Source: Streptomyces sp. MspMP-M5 (GTDB taxonomy: Bacteria; Actinomycetota; Actinomycetes; Streptomycetales; Streptomycetaceae). Taken from it: a stretch of DNA of 64,000 nucleotides. The stretch is from contig NZ_KB891898.1 in assembly GCF_000373585.1 (NCBI RefSeq), positions 28,732 to 92,731 of the forward strand, given 5' to 3'. Every line of letters starts with the position of its first letter. Within the stretch, counting starts at the first letter, position 1. The translations under genes were made by a program, and so were the position numbers. Under the pieces are notes generated by a model. That model had not been told where the DNA came from. It saw only the letters and a list, made by a program, of their open reading frames with translations, and made no database searches. Of this stretch, positions 16,636 to 25,151 are shown piece by piece.

Positions 16636-16700
16636 CCCAGGCGTGTCCCGTGGATCGCGACCGCGCGCACCGGCCATGATCCACAGGACACGCCCCTGGG
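16636..16700 (+). terminator. long inverted repeat after the MFS gene
   Basis: Arms at 16636-16656 and 16678-16700 pair through CCCAGGCGTGTCC and TGGATC, with a 2-nt bulge and a 2-nt internal mismatch, around a 21-nt GC-rich loop. It lies 83 nt after the MFS stop and 119 nt before the nucleotidase gene. It is probably a terminator. No T-run follows, and the size would also fit a remnant of a small inverted-repeat element. Confidence 0.5.
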
Positions 16701-16818
16701 GGCGACTGTCCGCTGCCGTTCACGCCCGGTACGCGTCGTGGTGGCCGGTTGTCCCGCGCGGCTCGTTTGACTCTCCCGTCGTCCCCCCAACGGTCGGACC
16801 CGCTCAGGAGAGTGACGA

Positions 16819-18792
16819 GTGCGCGACATCGGACGACGGTCCTTCGTAACCGCCGCGGGGGCGATGGCCACCGCCAGCGCGATCGGCAGCAACGCCTACG
16901 CCACCGGCCACGCCCGCGACGCCGCAACGGCCGACGAGTACGTCGACGTCCAGCTGCTCAACATCACCGATCTGCACGGCTATCTGCAGGGCGCCCCCGG
17001 CGCCAACTCCGTCATCACCGGCGCCGGCGGCAAGCGCTACACCGTCGGCGGCGTCGCCTACATGGCCGCCCACCTGGAGCGGCTGCGCGCCGGGCGGCGC
17101 AACTCCCTCTTCTTCGCCCCCGGCGACCTCTTCTCCGGCTGGGAGTTCGACGCCGCCGCCTTCGCCGACGAGCCGACCATCGAGGCCCTCAACGCGCTGG
17201 GCCTGGACTTCGCCTCGGCCGGCAACCACGAGTTCGACAAGTCGGCGGTCTTCCTCCGCGAGCACATGGAACGCGGCCGGCCGTTCCCGGAGGCCGGCCG
17301 GGACGACTCCTTCACCGACTCCACCGGCCACCGCTTCCGCGGCGCGAACTTCCCCTACTACAGCGCCAACATGGTCTGGCACGACACCGGCCGACGGCTG
17401 CTGCCGCCCTACAACATCGTGCACGTGGACGCCGGCCACGGCCGCCGGCTGCCGATCGGCTTCATCCATCTGACCGCCATCGGCACCGAGTCCTTCCCCG
17501 GCTCCTACCAGCCCGGACTGCGCACCCTGGACGAACTGGAGACCGCCAACCGCTGCGCGGCCGCCCTCAAGAAGCGGGGCGTCAACGCGATCGTCCTCAG
17601 CATGCACGACGGCGCGGTCGCCGGCGGCGACTTCCAGAGCGGCAGCAACCCCTCCGGCCCGGCCTACGAACTGGCGCTGCGGGTCTCGCCCGACATCGAC
17701 GCCATCGTCACCGGCCACTGGCACTGCGCCTTCACCATGATGCTGCCCGACCCCAAGGGCGAGCCCCGCCCGTTCGTCGAGGCCGGCTGCTACGGCCAGA
17801 TCATCAACGAGATCAACCTGCGGCTGGACCCGTCCACCGGCAAGGTCGTCCGCGCCCTGACCACCTCCGTCAACCACCCCAACACCCGTGACGTGACGCC
17901 CGATCCGGAGCTGAAGTCGATCGCCGACTACTGGGCCGGCTACGGCGCCCGCCGCGCCCGCACCCGCATCGGCACCCAGACCGCCTCCTTCACCCGCCGC
18001 CGCAACGCGCTGGGTGAGTCCACCATGGGCAACCTCGTCGCCGACTGGGCGCTGTGGGCGGGCGGCCGGCCGCCCGGCCCGATGGACGACCCCGTCGGGC
18101 ACCGCAACGACGACCCCGCCGAACTCGCCGTCATCGCGCTGGCCCCGCGGGTCGGCGCCGCGATCATCGCCGGCGACCTGGTACGTGACGAGGCGTCAGA
18201 CGGGGTGGTCACCTTCGGGCAGGCGTGGAGCGCGGTCGGCTACGGCGACCCGATCATGACCGTCACAGTCACCGGCCGGCAGATCCACGACGCCCTGGAA
18301 CAGCAATGGGCCCCCACCGCCGGCGGCGGCATCTCCTTCTCCCCGCTGGCCGTCTCCGGCAACGTCCGCTACACCTTCGACGCCTCCGGCCCGGCCGGGC
18401 ACCGCATCGACCCCGACGAGATCCTCATCGACGGCGAGGCGCTCGACGTCTCCCGCCGCTACCGCCTCGCCGCGCCCTCGTACACCCTCATCAACCAGGA
18501 CGGGTTCAGCGCCTTCACCGGCTTCACCGAACCCGTCCGGCACACCCGCGACTTCGAGAGCTTCATCGCCTACATCCGCACCAGACGGCGGCTCTCCCCG
18601 ACCGGACTCGACCGCGTCACGGTCCGCAACGGCCACCTGCCCGGCGCCCGCGTCGGCTCCGTCGCCGAGCACCAGCAGCTCCTCCAGCTCGACGCGACCC
18701 TGGTGCCGCGCCCGGAGGTCGCCCTGCGCACCGCGCTGACCGGCGACGCCGAGGGCCAGCGCGCACCCGGCGGCTTCCAGGTGCCCTGCTGA
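16819..18792 (+). CDS. secreted bifunctional metallophosphatase / 5'-nucleotidase
   Basis: The 657-residue protein has a Tat-like start (IGRRSFVTAAGAMATA) and no lipobox, so it is probably secreted. The N-terminal metallophosphatase domain shows all metal-binding motifs: NITDLHGY (Asp51, His53), GDLFSGWE (Asp103), GNHEF (Asn136, His137) and TGHWH. The C-terminal half (about 380-600) matches the 5'-nucleotidase substrate-binding domain, with GESTMGNLVADW and INQDGFSAF. It probably hydrolyses extracellular nucleotides or sugar-nucleotides to scavenge phosphate. AGGAGAG precedes GTG 16819. Confidence 0.9.
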   Translation: MRDIGRRSFVTAAGAMATASAIGSNAYATGHARDAATADEYVDVQLLNITDLHGYLQGAPGANSVITGAGGKRYTVGGVAYMAAHLERLRAGRRNSLFFAPGDLFSGWEFDAAAFADEPTIEALNALGLDFASAGNHEFDKSAVFLREHMERGRPFPEAGRDDSFTDSTGHRFRGANFPYYSANMVWHDTGRRLLPPYNIVHVDAGHGRRLPIGFIHLTAIGTESFPGSYQPGLRTLDELETANRCAAALKKRGVNAIVLSMHDGAVAGGDFQSGSNPSGPAYELALRVSPDIDAIVTGHWHCAFTMMLPDPKGEPRPFVEAGCYGQIINEINLRLDPSTGKVVRALTTSVNHPNTRDVTPDPELKSIADYWAGYGARRARTRIGTQTASFTRRRNALGESTMGNLVADWALWAGGRPPGPMDDPVGHRNDDPAELAVIALAPRVGAAIIAGDLVRDEASDGVVTFGQAWSAVGYGDPIMTVTVTGRQIHDALEQQWAPTAGGGISFSPLAVSGNVRYTFDASGPAGHRIDPDEILIDGEALDVSRRYRLAAPSYTLINQDGFSAFTGFTEPVRHTRDFESFIAYIRTRRRLSPTGLDRVTVRNGHLPGARVGSVAEHQQLLQLDATLVPRPEVALRTALTGDAEGQRAPGGFQVPC

Positions 18793-18883
18793 CCGCCCGG
18801 TAGCGCCTGGCGTCCGCCGGGCCGCAACGACGAGGGGCCCCGTCCGACTTGCGAACGAGGCCTCTCGCCATGTGCGGGGAGGG

Positions 18884-19552
18884 TCAGGCGGCGCGGGCCT
18901 TGGTGGCGTAGACGTCCACGTACTCCTGGCCGGACAGCTCCATGACGTCGCTCATCACCTCGTCGGTGACCGCCCGCAGGACGTAGCGGTCCCGGTCCAT
19001 GCCCTCGTACCGCGAGAAGTCCAGCGGCGCACCGAACCGCACGGTCACCGGGGCGAGACGCGGGCGGCCCTTGCCGCCGGGCTGCACCTTGTCCGTGCCG
19101 ATCATGGCGAACGGGACGACCGGGGCGCCGGTCATCAGCGCGAGGCGGGCGACACCGGTCCGGCCGCGGTACAGGCGGCCGTCGGGGGAGCGGGTGCCCT
19201 CCGGGTAGATGCCGAAGGCGTGGCCCTCGTCCAGGATTCGCCGGCCGGTCATCAGCGCCGCCACCCCGCCGTGCCCGCCGTCGCGGTCCACCGGGACCAT
19301 TCCGGCGGTGGTGAAGAACCAGGCCATCAGCCGGCCCTTGATCCCCTTGCCGGTGACGTACTCGTCCTTGCCGATGAAGAACACCGGGCGCTTGACCACC
19401 AGGCTCAGGAAGATCGAGTCGATGAAGGTGACGTGGTTGCCGGCCATGATGACCGGGCCGGTCTCCGGAATCCGCTCGATGCCCTCGACCTTCGGGCGGA
19501 ACAGGACGCGCATCAGAAGTCCGAGGATCGCCTTCAGCACAATGCGGGACAA
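18884..19552 (-). CDS. 1-acyl-sn-glycerol-3-phosphate acyltransferase family protein
   Basis: A PlsC-family acyltransferase of about 222 residues. The catalytic motif NHVTFID (H-x4-D) is followed by FIGKDEY, the glycerol-phosphate-binding YPEGTRSPDG, and VVPFAMIG, the four blocks of the family. It probably transfers acyl groups to lysophosphatidic acid at the inner membrane face; other acyl acceptors are possible. The TTG at 19552 has GGAGGG closely upstream and is preferred; ATG 19615 in the same frame is the alternative and adds 21 residues. It converges with the nucleotidase gene. Confidence 0.87.
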   Translation of the reverse strand: MSRIVLKAILGLLMRVLFRPKVEGIERIPETGPVIMAGNHVTFIDSIFLSLVVKRPVFFIGKDEYVTGKGIKGRLMAWFFTTAGMVPVDRDGGHGGVAALMTGRRILDEGHAFGIYPEGTRSPDGRLYRGRTGVARLALMTGAPVVPFAMIGTDKVQPGGKGRPRLAPVTVRFGAPLDFSRYEGMDRDRYVLRAVTDEVMSDVMELSGQEYVDVYATKARAA

Positions 19553-19868
19553 CAGGCCCTCCGGGTCGTGGTGGTCAGGTTCAGGGCGGCGCAGCGCTCT
19601 GCAGCCCAGGACCATACTCGCGGGTCACTCCGGCGCGCACATCGGGTTCACCGGGCCGATACGCAGAGTTGACATGCGTTACTTCCATGTTCCGCACGGT
19701 ATCCCTGCACGTCTCGCCGACATCACCCGTCCGTGCTTACGATCAGTGCCGTCCCGGGAGAGGTGGGCACACGCCTCGCGGGACACCTTGATACACCGGA
19801 ACGTCCCGGAACGCCCGGAACATCACCGGGCCGACCGGGGCACACGACGCAGAACGAGGAGCGCGGGC

Positions 19869-21035
19869 ATGGAGAAGCGGCACGAGCCGGGACGGCGGAC
19901 GGTACTGGGAGCCGCGGCCCTGGGCGGAGCGGCGGTACTGGCCGGCGCGGGAGAGGCACAGGCGGCCGCCCCGGCGGGCCGGACGAAGCGGCCGGCACCC
20001 GCCGGGCGGCCGGAGAAGCTGCCGGTCCCGCTGGTCGTCGGCCACCGGGGCGCCAGCGGCTACCGTCCCGAACACACCCTGGGCTCCTACGAACTGGCCC
20101 TCGCGATGGGCGCGGACGTCATCGAGGCCGGTGACCTCGTCCCCACCAAGGACGGGCACCTGATCCTGCGCCACGAGCCCGACATCAGCGGCACCACCGA
20201 CGTCGCGCAGCACCCGGAGTTCGCCGGCCGCCGGACGACCAAGACCATCGACGGCAAGAAGATCACCGGCTGGTTCACCGAGGACTTCACGCTCGCCGAG
20301 ATCAAGACGCTGCGCGCCAAGGAGCGCATACCGGACGTGCGCCAGCACAACACCCTCTACAACGGCGTCTGGCCCGTCCTCACCTTCGAAGAGGCCCTGC
20401 AGTGGGCCGAGAAGAAGGGGCGCGAGCGCGGCCGCCCGGTCTGGCTGCACATCGAGACCAAGCACCCCACCTACTTCCGCAAGCTGGGCCTGGGCCTGGA
20501 GGAGCGGCTCGCCAAGCTGCTGCGCCGCTACGGCCGGCACACCGCGCACGCCCCGAACTTCCTGCAGTCCTTCGAGCCCAGCAGCCTCAAGCGGCTCGGC
20601 GAACTGGGCGTGCAGTGCCCGAAGGTCGTCCTGCTCGACGAGCCGTCCGTCCGGCCCGCGGACTTCGTCGAGGCCGGCGACCCGCGCACCACCGCCGACC
20701 TGCTCAAGCCCGAGGGACTGAAGTGGATCGCCGGCCTCGCCCAGGGCATCGGCCCCTGGCTGCCGCAGATCATCGCGCAGGACGCCAAGGGCAAGCTCGG
20801 CAAGCCCACCACCCTGGTCCGCGACGCGCACGCCGCCGGTCTGGTCGTCCACCCGTACACCGTGCGGAACGAGAACAGCTTCCTGCCGCTGGACTTCCAG
20901 GTCGGCAAGAACCCGGGCGACTACGGCAACTCGCTCGCGTACTTCAAGGCGCTCTTCGCCACCGGCATCGACGGCCTGTTCTCCGACAACCCGGACACCG
21001 CGGTGCTGGCCGCACAGGAGTTCCGCCGGCACTGA
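19869..21035 (+). CDS. Tat-exported glycerophosphodiester phosphodiesterase
   Basis: The 388-residue protein has a Tat signal (GRRTVLGAAALGG, then AGAGEAQA). The GDPD domain begins with GHRGASGYRPEHT and contains IEAGDLVPTKDGHLILRHE, SGTTD, and late HPYTVRNE and GLFSDNPD, the pattern of the secreted GlpQ group. It hydrolyses glycerophosphodiesters to glycerol-3-phosphate and alcohols outside the cell. The metal-binding E-x-D spacing carries one extra residue (EAGD), worth noting. GAGGAG precedes ATG 19869. Confidence 0.9.
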   Translation: MEKRHEPGRRTVLGAAALGGAAVLAGAGEAQAAAPAGRTKRPAPAGRPEKLPVPLVVGHRGASGYRPEHTLGSYELALAMGADVIEAGDLVPTKDGHLILRHEPDISGTTDVAQHPEFAGRRTTKTIDGKKITGWFTEDFTLAEIKTLRAKERIPDVRQHNTLYNGVWPVLTFEEALQWAEKKGRERGRPVWLHIETKHPTYFRKLGLGLEERLAKLLRRYGRHTAHAPNFLQSFEPSSLKRLGELGVQCPKVVLLDEPSVRPADFVEAGDPRTTADLLKPEGLKWIAGLAQGIGPWLPQIIAQDAKGKLGKPTTLVRDAHAAGLVVHPYTVRNENSFLPLDFQVGKNPGDYGNSLAYFKALFATGIDGLFSDNPDTAVLAAQEFRRH

Positions 21036-21264
21036 CGCCGCGCCTTACGGACCGGCGCCCGGCCACCCGCCCCCGTACTCATCCGAGTTGGGAATGTCAC
21101 AGGGGAGCTTGGCGCCGGTCCGTTCCGCTTGTCCCCTATGCCCCCGCAGAATGCCTCCGGCGGAGATTGCCGCTGCCGTATACCGGGGAGTCCGGAAGCG
21201 GACAGCGAACCGCAGCGCACTTTGAACGCAGCGCACATGGAACCGAATGGGGAGGCGGACAGGC

Positions 21265-21753
21265 ATGGGCACGAGCGTGACCATCTCGACGGCGACCGAC
21301 GACGAGGCCGAGCAGATCCTCAAACTCCAGTACCTCTGCTACCAGACCGAGGCCGCGCTCTACGACGACTACGGCATCGAGCCGCTGACCCAGACCCTGG
21401 ACTCGCTGCGCGCCGAACTCGCCGAGGGCTGCGTCATGGTGGCCAGACTCGGCCGGGAGGTCGTCGGCTCGGTGCGCGGCACCGTCGACGCCGACGGCAC
21501 GGCGAAGATCGGCAAGCTGATCGTGCACCCCCGGCTCCAGCGGCACGGGCTCGGCGGGCGGCTGCTGGCCGCCGTCGAGCAGCGGCTGGCCCAGGAGCGT
21601 TCCGCCACCCGCTACCGCCTCTTCACCGGCGACCGCAGCGAGGGCACCCTCCGGCTCTACCGCAGCCACGGCTACGCCCCCGTCGGCACCGAGCAGCTGA
21701 CCCGCCGGCTCAACCTGGTCACACTGGAGAAGGAGCTGACCCCCGCCTCATGA
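21265..21753 (+). CDS. GNAT family N-acetyltransferase
   Basis: This 162-residue protein has the GNAT fold with acetyl-CoA motif A at HPRLQRHGLGGRLLAAVEQ and motif B near LYRSHGYAPVGTEQL. The substrate is unknown. GGGGAGG ends about 10 nt before ATG 21265. The 229-nt region upstream, after the phosphodiesterase gene, holds no other recognisable gene. A strong hairpin follows the stop. Confidence 0.85.
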   Translation: MGTSVTISTATDDEAEQILKLQYLCYQTEAALYDDYGIEPLTQTLDSLRAELAEGCVMVARLGREVVGSVRGTVDADGTAKIGKLIVHPRLQRHGLGGRLLAAVEQRLAQERSATRYRLFTGDRSEGTLRLYRSHGYAPVGTEQLTRRLNLVTLEKELTPAS

Positions 21754-21760
21754 CAGCGGA

Positions 21761-21794
21761 CCGGGCCCGCGCACAGGGCGGGCCCGGATCTTTC
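21761..21794 (+). terminator. terminator between convergent genes
   Basis: A 10-bp stem, CCGGGCCCGC (21761-21770) with GCGGGCCCGG (21778-21787), is followed by ATCTTT. It ends the GNAT gene and may also serve the opposing membrane-protein genes. Confidence 0.8.
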
Positions 21795-21802
21795 CCCGTG
21801 CC

Positions 21803-22264
21803 CTACGCCGCCGCCGTGCGGTTCCGGCGCAGCCACAGCAGCCCGGTGACCGGCAGCGCGATCGGGATGAAGAGGTACTCCATGCCGAAGTACGACCAGA
21901 CCGTGGAGTCCGCGAACGCCGCCGGGTCCACCACCGTCCAGGCACCGATGCCGATCACCCCGAGCAGCTCCAGCGCACAGCAGACCACCGCCGCCCGCCG
22001 GGCCCCCTCGCCGCCGCGCACCAGCGAGACCGTGATGAAGCCGTAGACCAGCGCGGAGACCGCCGACAGCAGGTACGCCAGCGGGGCGCGGTCGAACTGG
22101 GCGATCAGCTGGTAGAGCGAGCGGGACGCGGCGGCCACGGTGAACACGCCGTAGACGGTGACCAGCAGCCGCCCCGGGCCCGCGCCCAGCCTCGTGGTCG
22201 GATCCCGGTCGACGGTCGCCTCGGCGGCACCGGCCGCCGAGGACTTCGGGGCAGTCTCAGGCAC
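21803..22264 (-). CDS. small integral membrane protein
   Basis: A 153-residue protein with a polar, charged N-terminus of about 30 residues and four hydrophobic segments: LLVTVYGVFTVAAASRS, LAYLLSAVSALVYGFITVSLV, AVVCCALELLGVIGIGAW, and YLFIPIALPVTGLLW. No family is recognised with confidence; it resembles conserved streptomycete membrane proteins. Its start overlaps the end of the upstream membrane-protein gene by 8 nt, so the two form an operon and may form a complex. Confidence 0.75.
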   Translation of the reverse strand: MPETAPKSSAAGAAEATVDRDPTTRLGAGPGRLLVTVYGVFTVAAASRSLYQLIAQFDRAPLAYLLSAVSALVYGFITVSLVRGGEGARRAAVVCCALELLGVIGIGAWTVVDPAAFADSTVWSYFGMEYLFIPIALPVTGLLWLRRNRTAAA

Positions 22265-22625
22265 TGCCGCCTCCCCAGATGTCGAAGAGCCGTACTTCCA
22301 GAACGGCCAGCACCACGGAGCCCGCGGCGACGGTGGCCGAACCCCACCGGGTCCGCTCGGAGAGCGACATGAACCCGGTCGCCGGGACGCACGCGGCCGC
22401 CCCGAGCAGATACGCCAGGAACAGCGCGGTCCCCTTGTCCGGGGACTGCCCGCGCGCCAACTGCACGAACGCGACGACCAGTTGGACCACGGCCAGCAGG
22501 GACACCACGGCCATGCCGATGAAGTGCCAGTCCTTGGTGGGCTCGTTGCGGTACGCGGCGAAGCCGCACCAGGCGGCCAGCGCGAGAGCGGCCACGCCGA
22601 CCGCGAGCGTCAGCGCATCGATCAC
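22257..22625 (-). CDS. small integral membrane protein
   Basis: A 122-residue protein with four hydrophobic helices and short loops (LTLAVGVAALALAAWCGF, MAVVSLLAVVQLVVAFVQL, ALFLAYLLGAAACVPATGF, SATVAAGSVVLAVLEV). It has no recognised domain. It is the first gene of a two-gene minus-strand operon with an 8-nt overlap. The 314-nt region upstream (22626-22939) is shared with the divergent methionine-uptake unit. Confidence 0.75.
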   Translation of the reverse strand: MIDALTLAVGVAALALAAWCGFAAYRNEPTKDWHFIGMAVVSLLAVVQLVVAFVQLARGQSPDKGTALFLAYLLGAAACVPATGFMSLSERTRWGSATVAAGSVVLAVLEVRLFDIWGGGSA

Positions 22626-22880
22626 CGCGGCCTCCGGGCGGGGCGGCGGCCGCGCGCCGTGGGGTTGTGGGGCATGGGCCCGATGCTAATCGGCGCCGGG
22701 CCGGCCACCGCGCCCGGCCCCGCCGTCGCCCGGCGGCCGTGGTGTTGGCCACAGCCGCCCCGCGCCGGTGCGCCCCACCCGTCGCCGCGCCGGTGCCCCG
22801 CCGACGGCATCGGCGCAGGCCACGCCCGCCCGGCCGGGATCATCCGGCCCGGCGGCCCGCGGTCCATGGGGCGGGCGGCG

Positions 22881-22899
22881 CTGTCCGGTATGCGGACAG
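22881..22899 (+). promoter_or_regulatory. 19-bp palindromic operator upstream of the methionine uptake unit
   Basis: CTGTCCG-GTATG-CGGACAG is a perfect 7-bp inverted repeat, directly upstream of a possible -35 (TTGATC, 22902-22907). It sits 41 bp before the leader peptide start. The regulator that binds it is unknown and not encoded nearby. The rest of the 22626-22939 gap shows no gene. Confidence 0.6.
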
Positions 22900-22939
22900 G
22901 CTTGATCGGGCCATACCGCTGTCTGGTTTACTGACCGCC

Positions 22940-23026
22940 ATGACCACGACGAGCCGCCGCACCCCCGCGACCGAGGCGTTCACCGCGCCCGGTGCTCGTC
23001 GCATGTGTCGAATGTGTGACCGCTGA
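22940..23026 (+). CDS. 28-residue Met/Cys leader peptide of the metNIQ unit
   Basis: ATG 22940 opens a 28-codon frame ending at TGA 23024-23026. The peptide finishes GARRMCRMCDR, with Met-Cys twice in five codons; both cysteines use TGT, a rare codon in this GC-rich genome. No Shine-Dalgarno sequence is seen, and a -10-like TTTACT at 22927-22932 would give a leaderless transcript. A hairpin (23064-23098) lies between it and metN. The arrangement fits a leader peptide through which Met or Cys supply controls metNIQ; this is inference. Confidence 0.6.
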   Translation: MTTTSRRTPATEAFTAPGARRMCRMCDR

Positions 23027-23063
23027 GGGCCCCCGCCTGTGCCTCGCGCCCCGAAGCGAGACC

Positions 23064-23098
23064 CTTCCCCCAAGCTCTGATGGAGCCGGGGGACCCCC
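23064..23098 (+). repeat. hairpin repeat between the leader peptide and metN
   Basis: TCCCCC (23066-23071) and GCTC (23074-23077) pair with GAGC (23083-23086) and GGGGGA (23088-23093), with a 5-nt loop. It resembles a palindromic repeat scattered through intergenic regions of many Streptomyces genomes (recalled, not searched). Here it could act as attenuator or RNA processing site within the 226-nt leader. Confidence 0.5.
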
Positions 23099-23252
23099 TC
23101 ATGAGCCGAACGCCGCCCCCCGGCGCCCCCGGCCGCCCCGCGTCACCGGAACCCGGAGCCGGGCCCCGCGCCCACCGCGGCTCCCCGTTTCCCCCCTGCC
23201 GCACTCGCCAGCATGCCCCGTGCCCGGTGGGCCAGCCACCGAGCACTCGACA

Positions 23253-24320
23253 GTGACGGAATTCCCTGTGATCACCACAACGGGCCTGACCAAGGTCTAC
23301 CGGTCGGGAGGCCGCGAGGTCACCGCCCTGGACGGCGTCGATCTGCACGTCCGAGAGGGCGAGGTGTACGGCGTCATCGGCCAGAGCGGCGCCGGCAAGT
23401 CCACCCTCATCCGCTGCCTCAACCTCCTGGAGCGCCCCACCTCCGGCACGGTCACCGTGGCCGGCCAGGACCTCACCGCCCTCGGCGGACGGGGACTGCG
23501 CGCGGGCGCCGCCCTGCGCGCCGCCCGCAGCCACATCGGCATGGTCTTCCAGCACTTCAACCTGCTGTCCTCGCGCACCGTCCAGGACAACGTCGAACTG
23601 CCGCTGGAGATCCTCAAGGTGGGCCGCGGCGACCGCGCCCGCAAGGCGCTGGAGCTGCTGGACCTGGTCGGCCTCGCCGACAAGGCCACGGCGTACCCCG
23701 CCCAGCTCTCCGGCGGCCAGAAGCAGCGCGTCGGCATCGCCCGCGCCCTGGCCGGCGACCCCAAGGTGCTCCTCTCCGACGAGGCCACCAGCGCCCTCGA
23801 CCCCGAGACCACCCGCTCCATCCTCCAGCTGCTGCGCGACCTCAACCGGCAGCTCGGCCTGACCGTCGTCCTCATCACGCACGAGATGGACGTCGTCAAG
23901 ACCATCTGCGACTCCGCCGCGCTGATGAAGGGCGGCCGGGTCGTCGAACAGGGCACCGTCGCCGAACTCCTCGCCACCCCCGGCTCCGAGCTGGCCCGCG
24001 AGCTGTTCCCGGTCGGCGGCGAGCCCTCCGCCGAGGACCGCACCGTCGTCGACGTCACCTTCCACGGCGCGGCCGCCACCCGCCCGGTGATCTCCGAGCT
24101 GGCCCGCACCTACAACGTCGACATCTCCATCCTCGGCGCCGCCATGGACACCGTCGGCGGCAAGCAGGTCGGCCGGATGCGGATCGAACTGCCCGGCCGC
24201 TTCGAGGACAACGTCGTCCCCATCGGCTTCCTGCGCGAGCAGGGCCTCCAGGTGGATGTCGTCGGCGAGGACACCGTCCCGGCGACCGCCGCCCCGCTCC
24301 GGAAGGAAGGTGCCCAGTGA
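23253..24320 (+). CDS. metN: methionine ABC transporter, ATP-binding protein
   Basis: MetN is the ATPase of the D/L-methionine importer. The 355-residue protein has Walker A GQSGAGKST, Q-loop VFQHFNLL, signature LSGGQKQR, Walker B VLLSDEATSALDPE and the H-loop THEMDVV. The C-terminal NIL/ACT-like domain (about residues 270-345) binds methionine to inhibit transport in the family. GTG 23253 is used; GTG 23268, with GACGGAA upstream, is an alternative. The stop overlaps metI by 4 nt. Confidence 0.95.
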   Translation: MTEFPVITTTGLTKVYRSGGREVTALDGVDLHVREGEVYGVIGQSGAGKSTLIRCLNLLERPTSGTVTVAGQDLTALGGRGLRAGAALRAARSHIGMVFQHFNLLSSRTVQDNVELPLEILKVGRGDRARKALELLDLVGLADKATAYPAQLSGGQKQRVGIARALAGDPKVLLSDEATSALDPETTRSILQLLRDLNRQLGLTVVLITHEMDVVKTICDSAALMKGGRVVEQGTVAELLATPGSELARELFPVGGEPSAEDRTVVDVTFHGAAATRPVISELARTYNVDISILGAAMDTVGGKQVGRMRIELPGRFEDNVVPIGFLREQGLQVDVVGEDTVPATAAPLRKEGAQ

Positions 24321-25051
24321 GCTGGCACGACATGCAGCCGCTGCTCTCCGACGCCACCCTCGACACCCTCTTCATGGTGTGGTGGTCCACGTTCTACGCG
24401 GTCCTCGTCGGCATCCCGGTCGGCGTCCTGCTGCACCTGACCGACCGCGGCGCCATGCTCCAGAACGTCGCGGTGAACAAGGTCCTCGGCGCGATCGCGA
24501 ACATCGGGCGGTCCTTCCCGTTCCTGATCCTGATCGTGGTGCTGATGCCGCTGACCCGCCTCCTCGTCGGCGTCGCCATCGGCCCGACCGGCGCGGTGGT
24601 CCCGCTCACCATCGCGGCCATCCCGTTCTTCGCCCGCCTCGTGGAGGCCGCGCTGCGCGAGGTCGACCACGGCCTGGTCGAGGCGGCGCAGGCGATGGGC
24701 GGCGGCACCTGGACCGTCATCTTCAAGGTGCTGCTCCCGCAGGCGCTGCCCGCGCTGGTCGCCGCCGTCACCACCACCGTCATCACGCTGATCGGCTACT
24801 CGGCGATCGCCGGCGCGGTCGGCGGCGGCGGGCTGGGCGCCCTCGCCTACAACTACGGCTATCTCCGGTACGAGACCTCGCTCATGATCATCACCGTGGT
24901 CGAGCTGATCGTCATCGTCACCGTCGCCCAGCTCCTGGGCGATCTGATCGTCCGCCGGCTCGCCCGCCGCGGCGCCCGCGCCTCCTCCCTGCGGGTCGGC
25001 CTGCGCCGGGCCCGCACCGAGGAGCCGGCCCCGGTCACCGAGGCCGCCTGA
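24317..25051 (+). CDS. metI: methionine ABC transporter, permease
   Basis: MetI forms the transmembrane channel of the methionine importer. The 244-residue protein has five or so helices and the EAA motif that docks to MetN (EAAQAMGGGTWTVIFKVLLPQ). The C-terminus carries a basic tail (RRLARRGARASSLRVGLRR) longer than in most homologues. GTG 24317 overlaps the metN stop (GTGA). It is followed after 100 bp by the binding-protein gene. Confidence 0.95.
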   Translation: MSWHDMQPLLSDATLDTLFMVWWSTFYAVLVGIPVGVLLHLTDRGAMLQNVAVNKVLGAIANIGRSFPFLILIVVLMPLTRLLVGVAIGPTGAVVPLTIAAIPFFARLVEAALREVDHGLVEAAQAMGGGTWTVIFKVLLPQALPALVAAVTTTVITLIGYSAIAGAVGGGGLGALAYNYGYLRYETSLMIITVVELIVIVTVAQLLGDLIVRRLARRGARASSLRVGLRRARTEEPAPVTEAA

Positions 25052-25151
25052 CCCCACCAGCCACCGGCGTCCCCCGCACCCCGGAAGCCCGGACCCTTTG
25101 CCGGGCGCAGCCCACACGGAACCCCGTGTGCACAGGAAAGAGGCACTCTTC

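Noticed and set aside
23027..23252. Possible SAM riboswitch before metN
   Set aside because: No S-box or SAM-IV-like core is visible; the region holds a leader peptide end and a simple hairpin instead.
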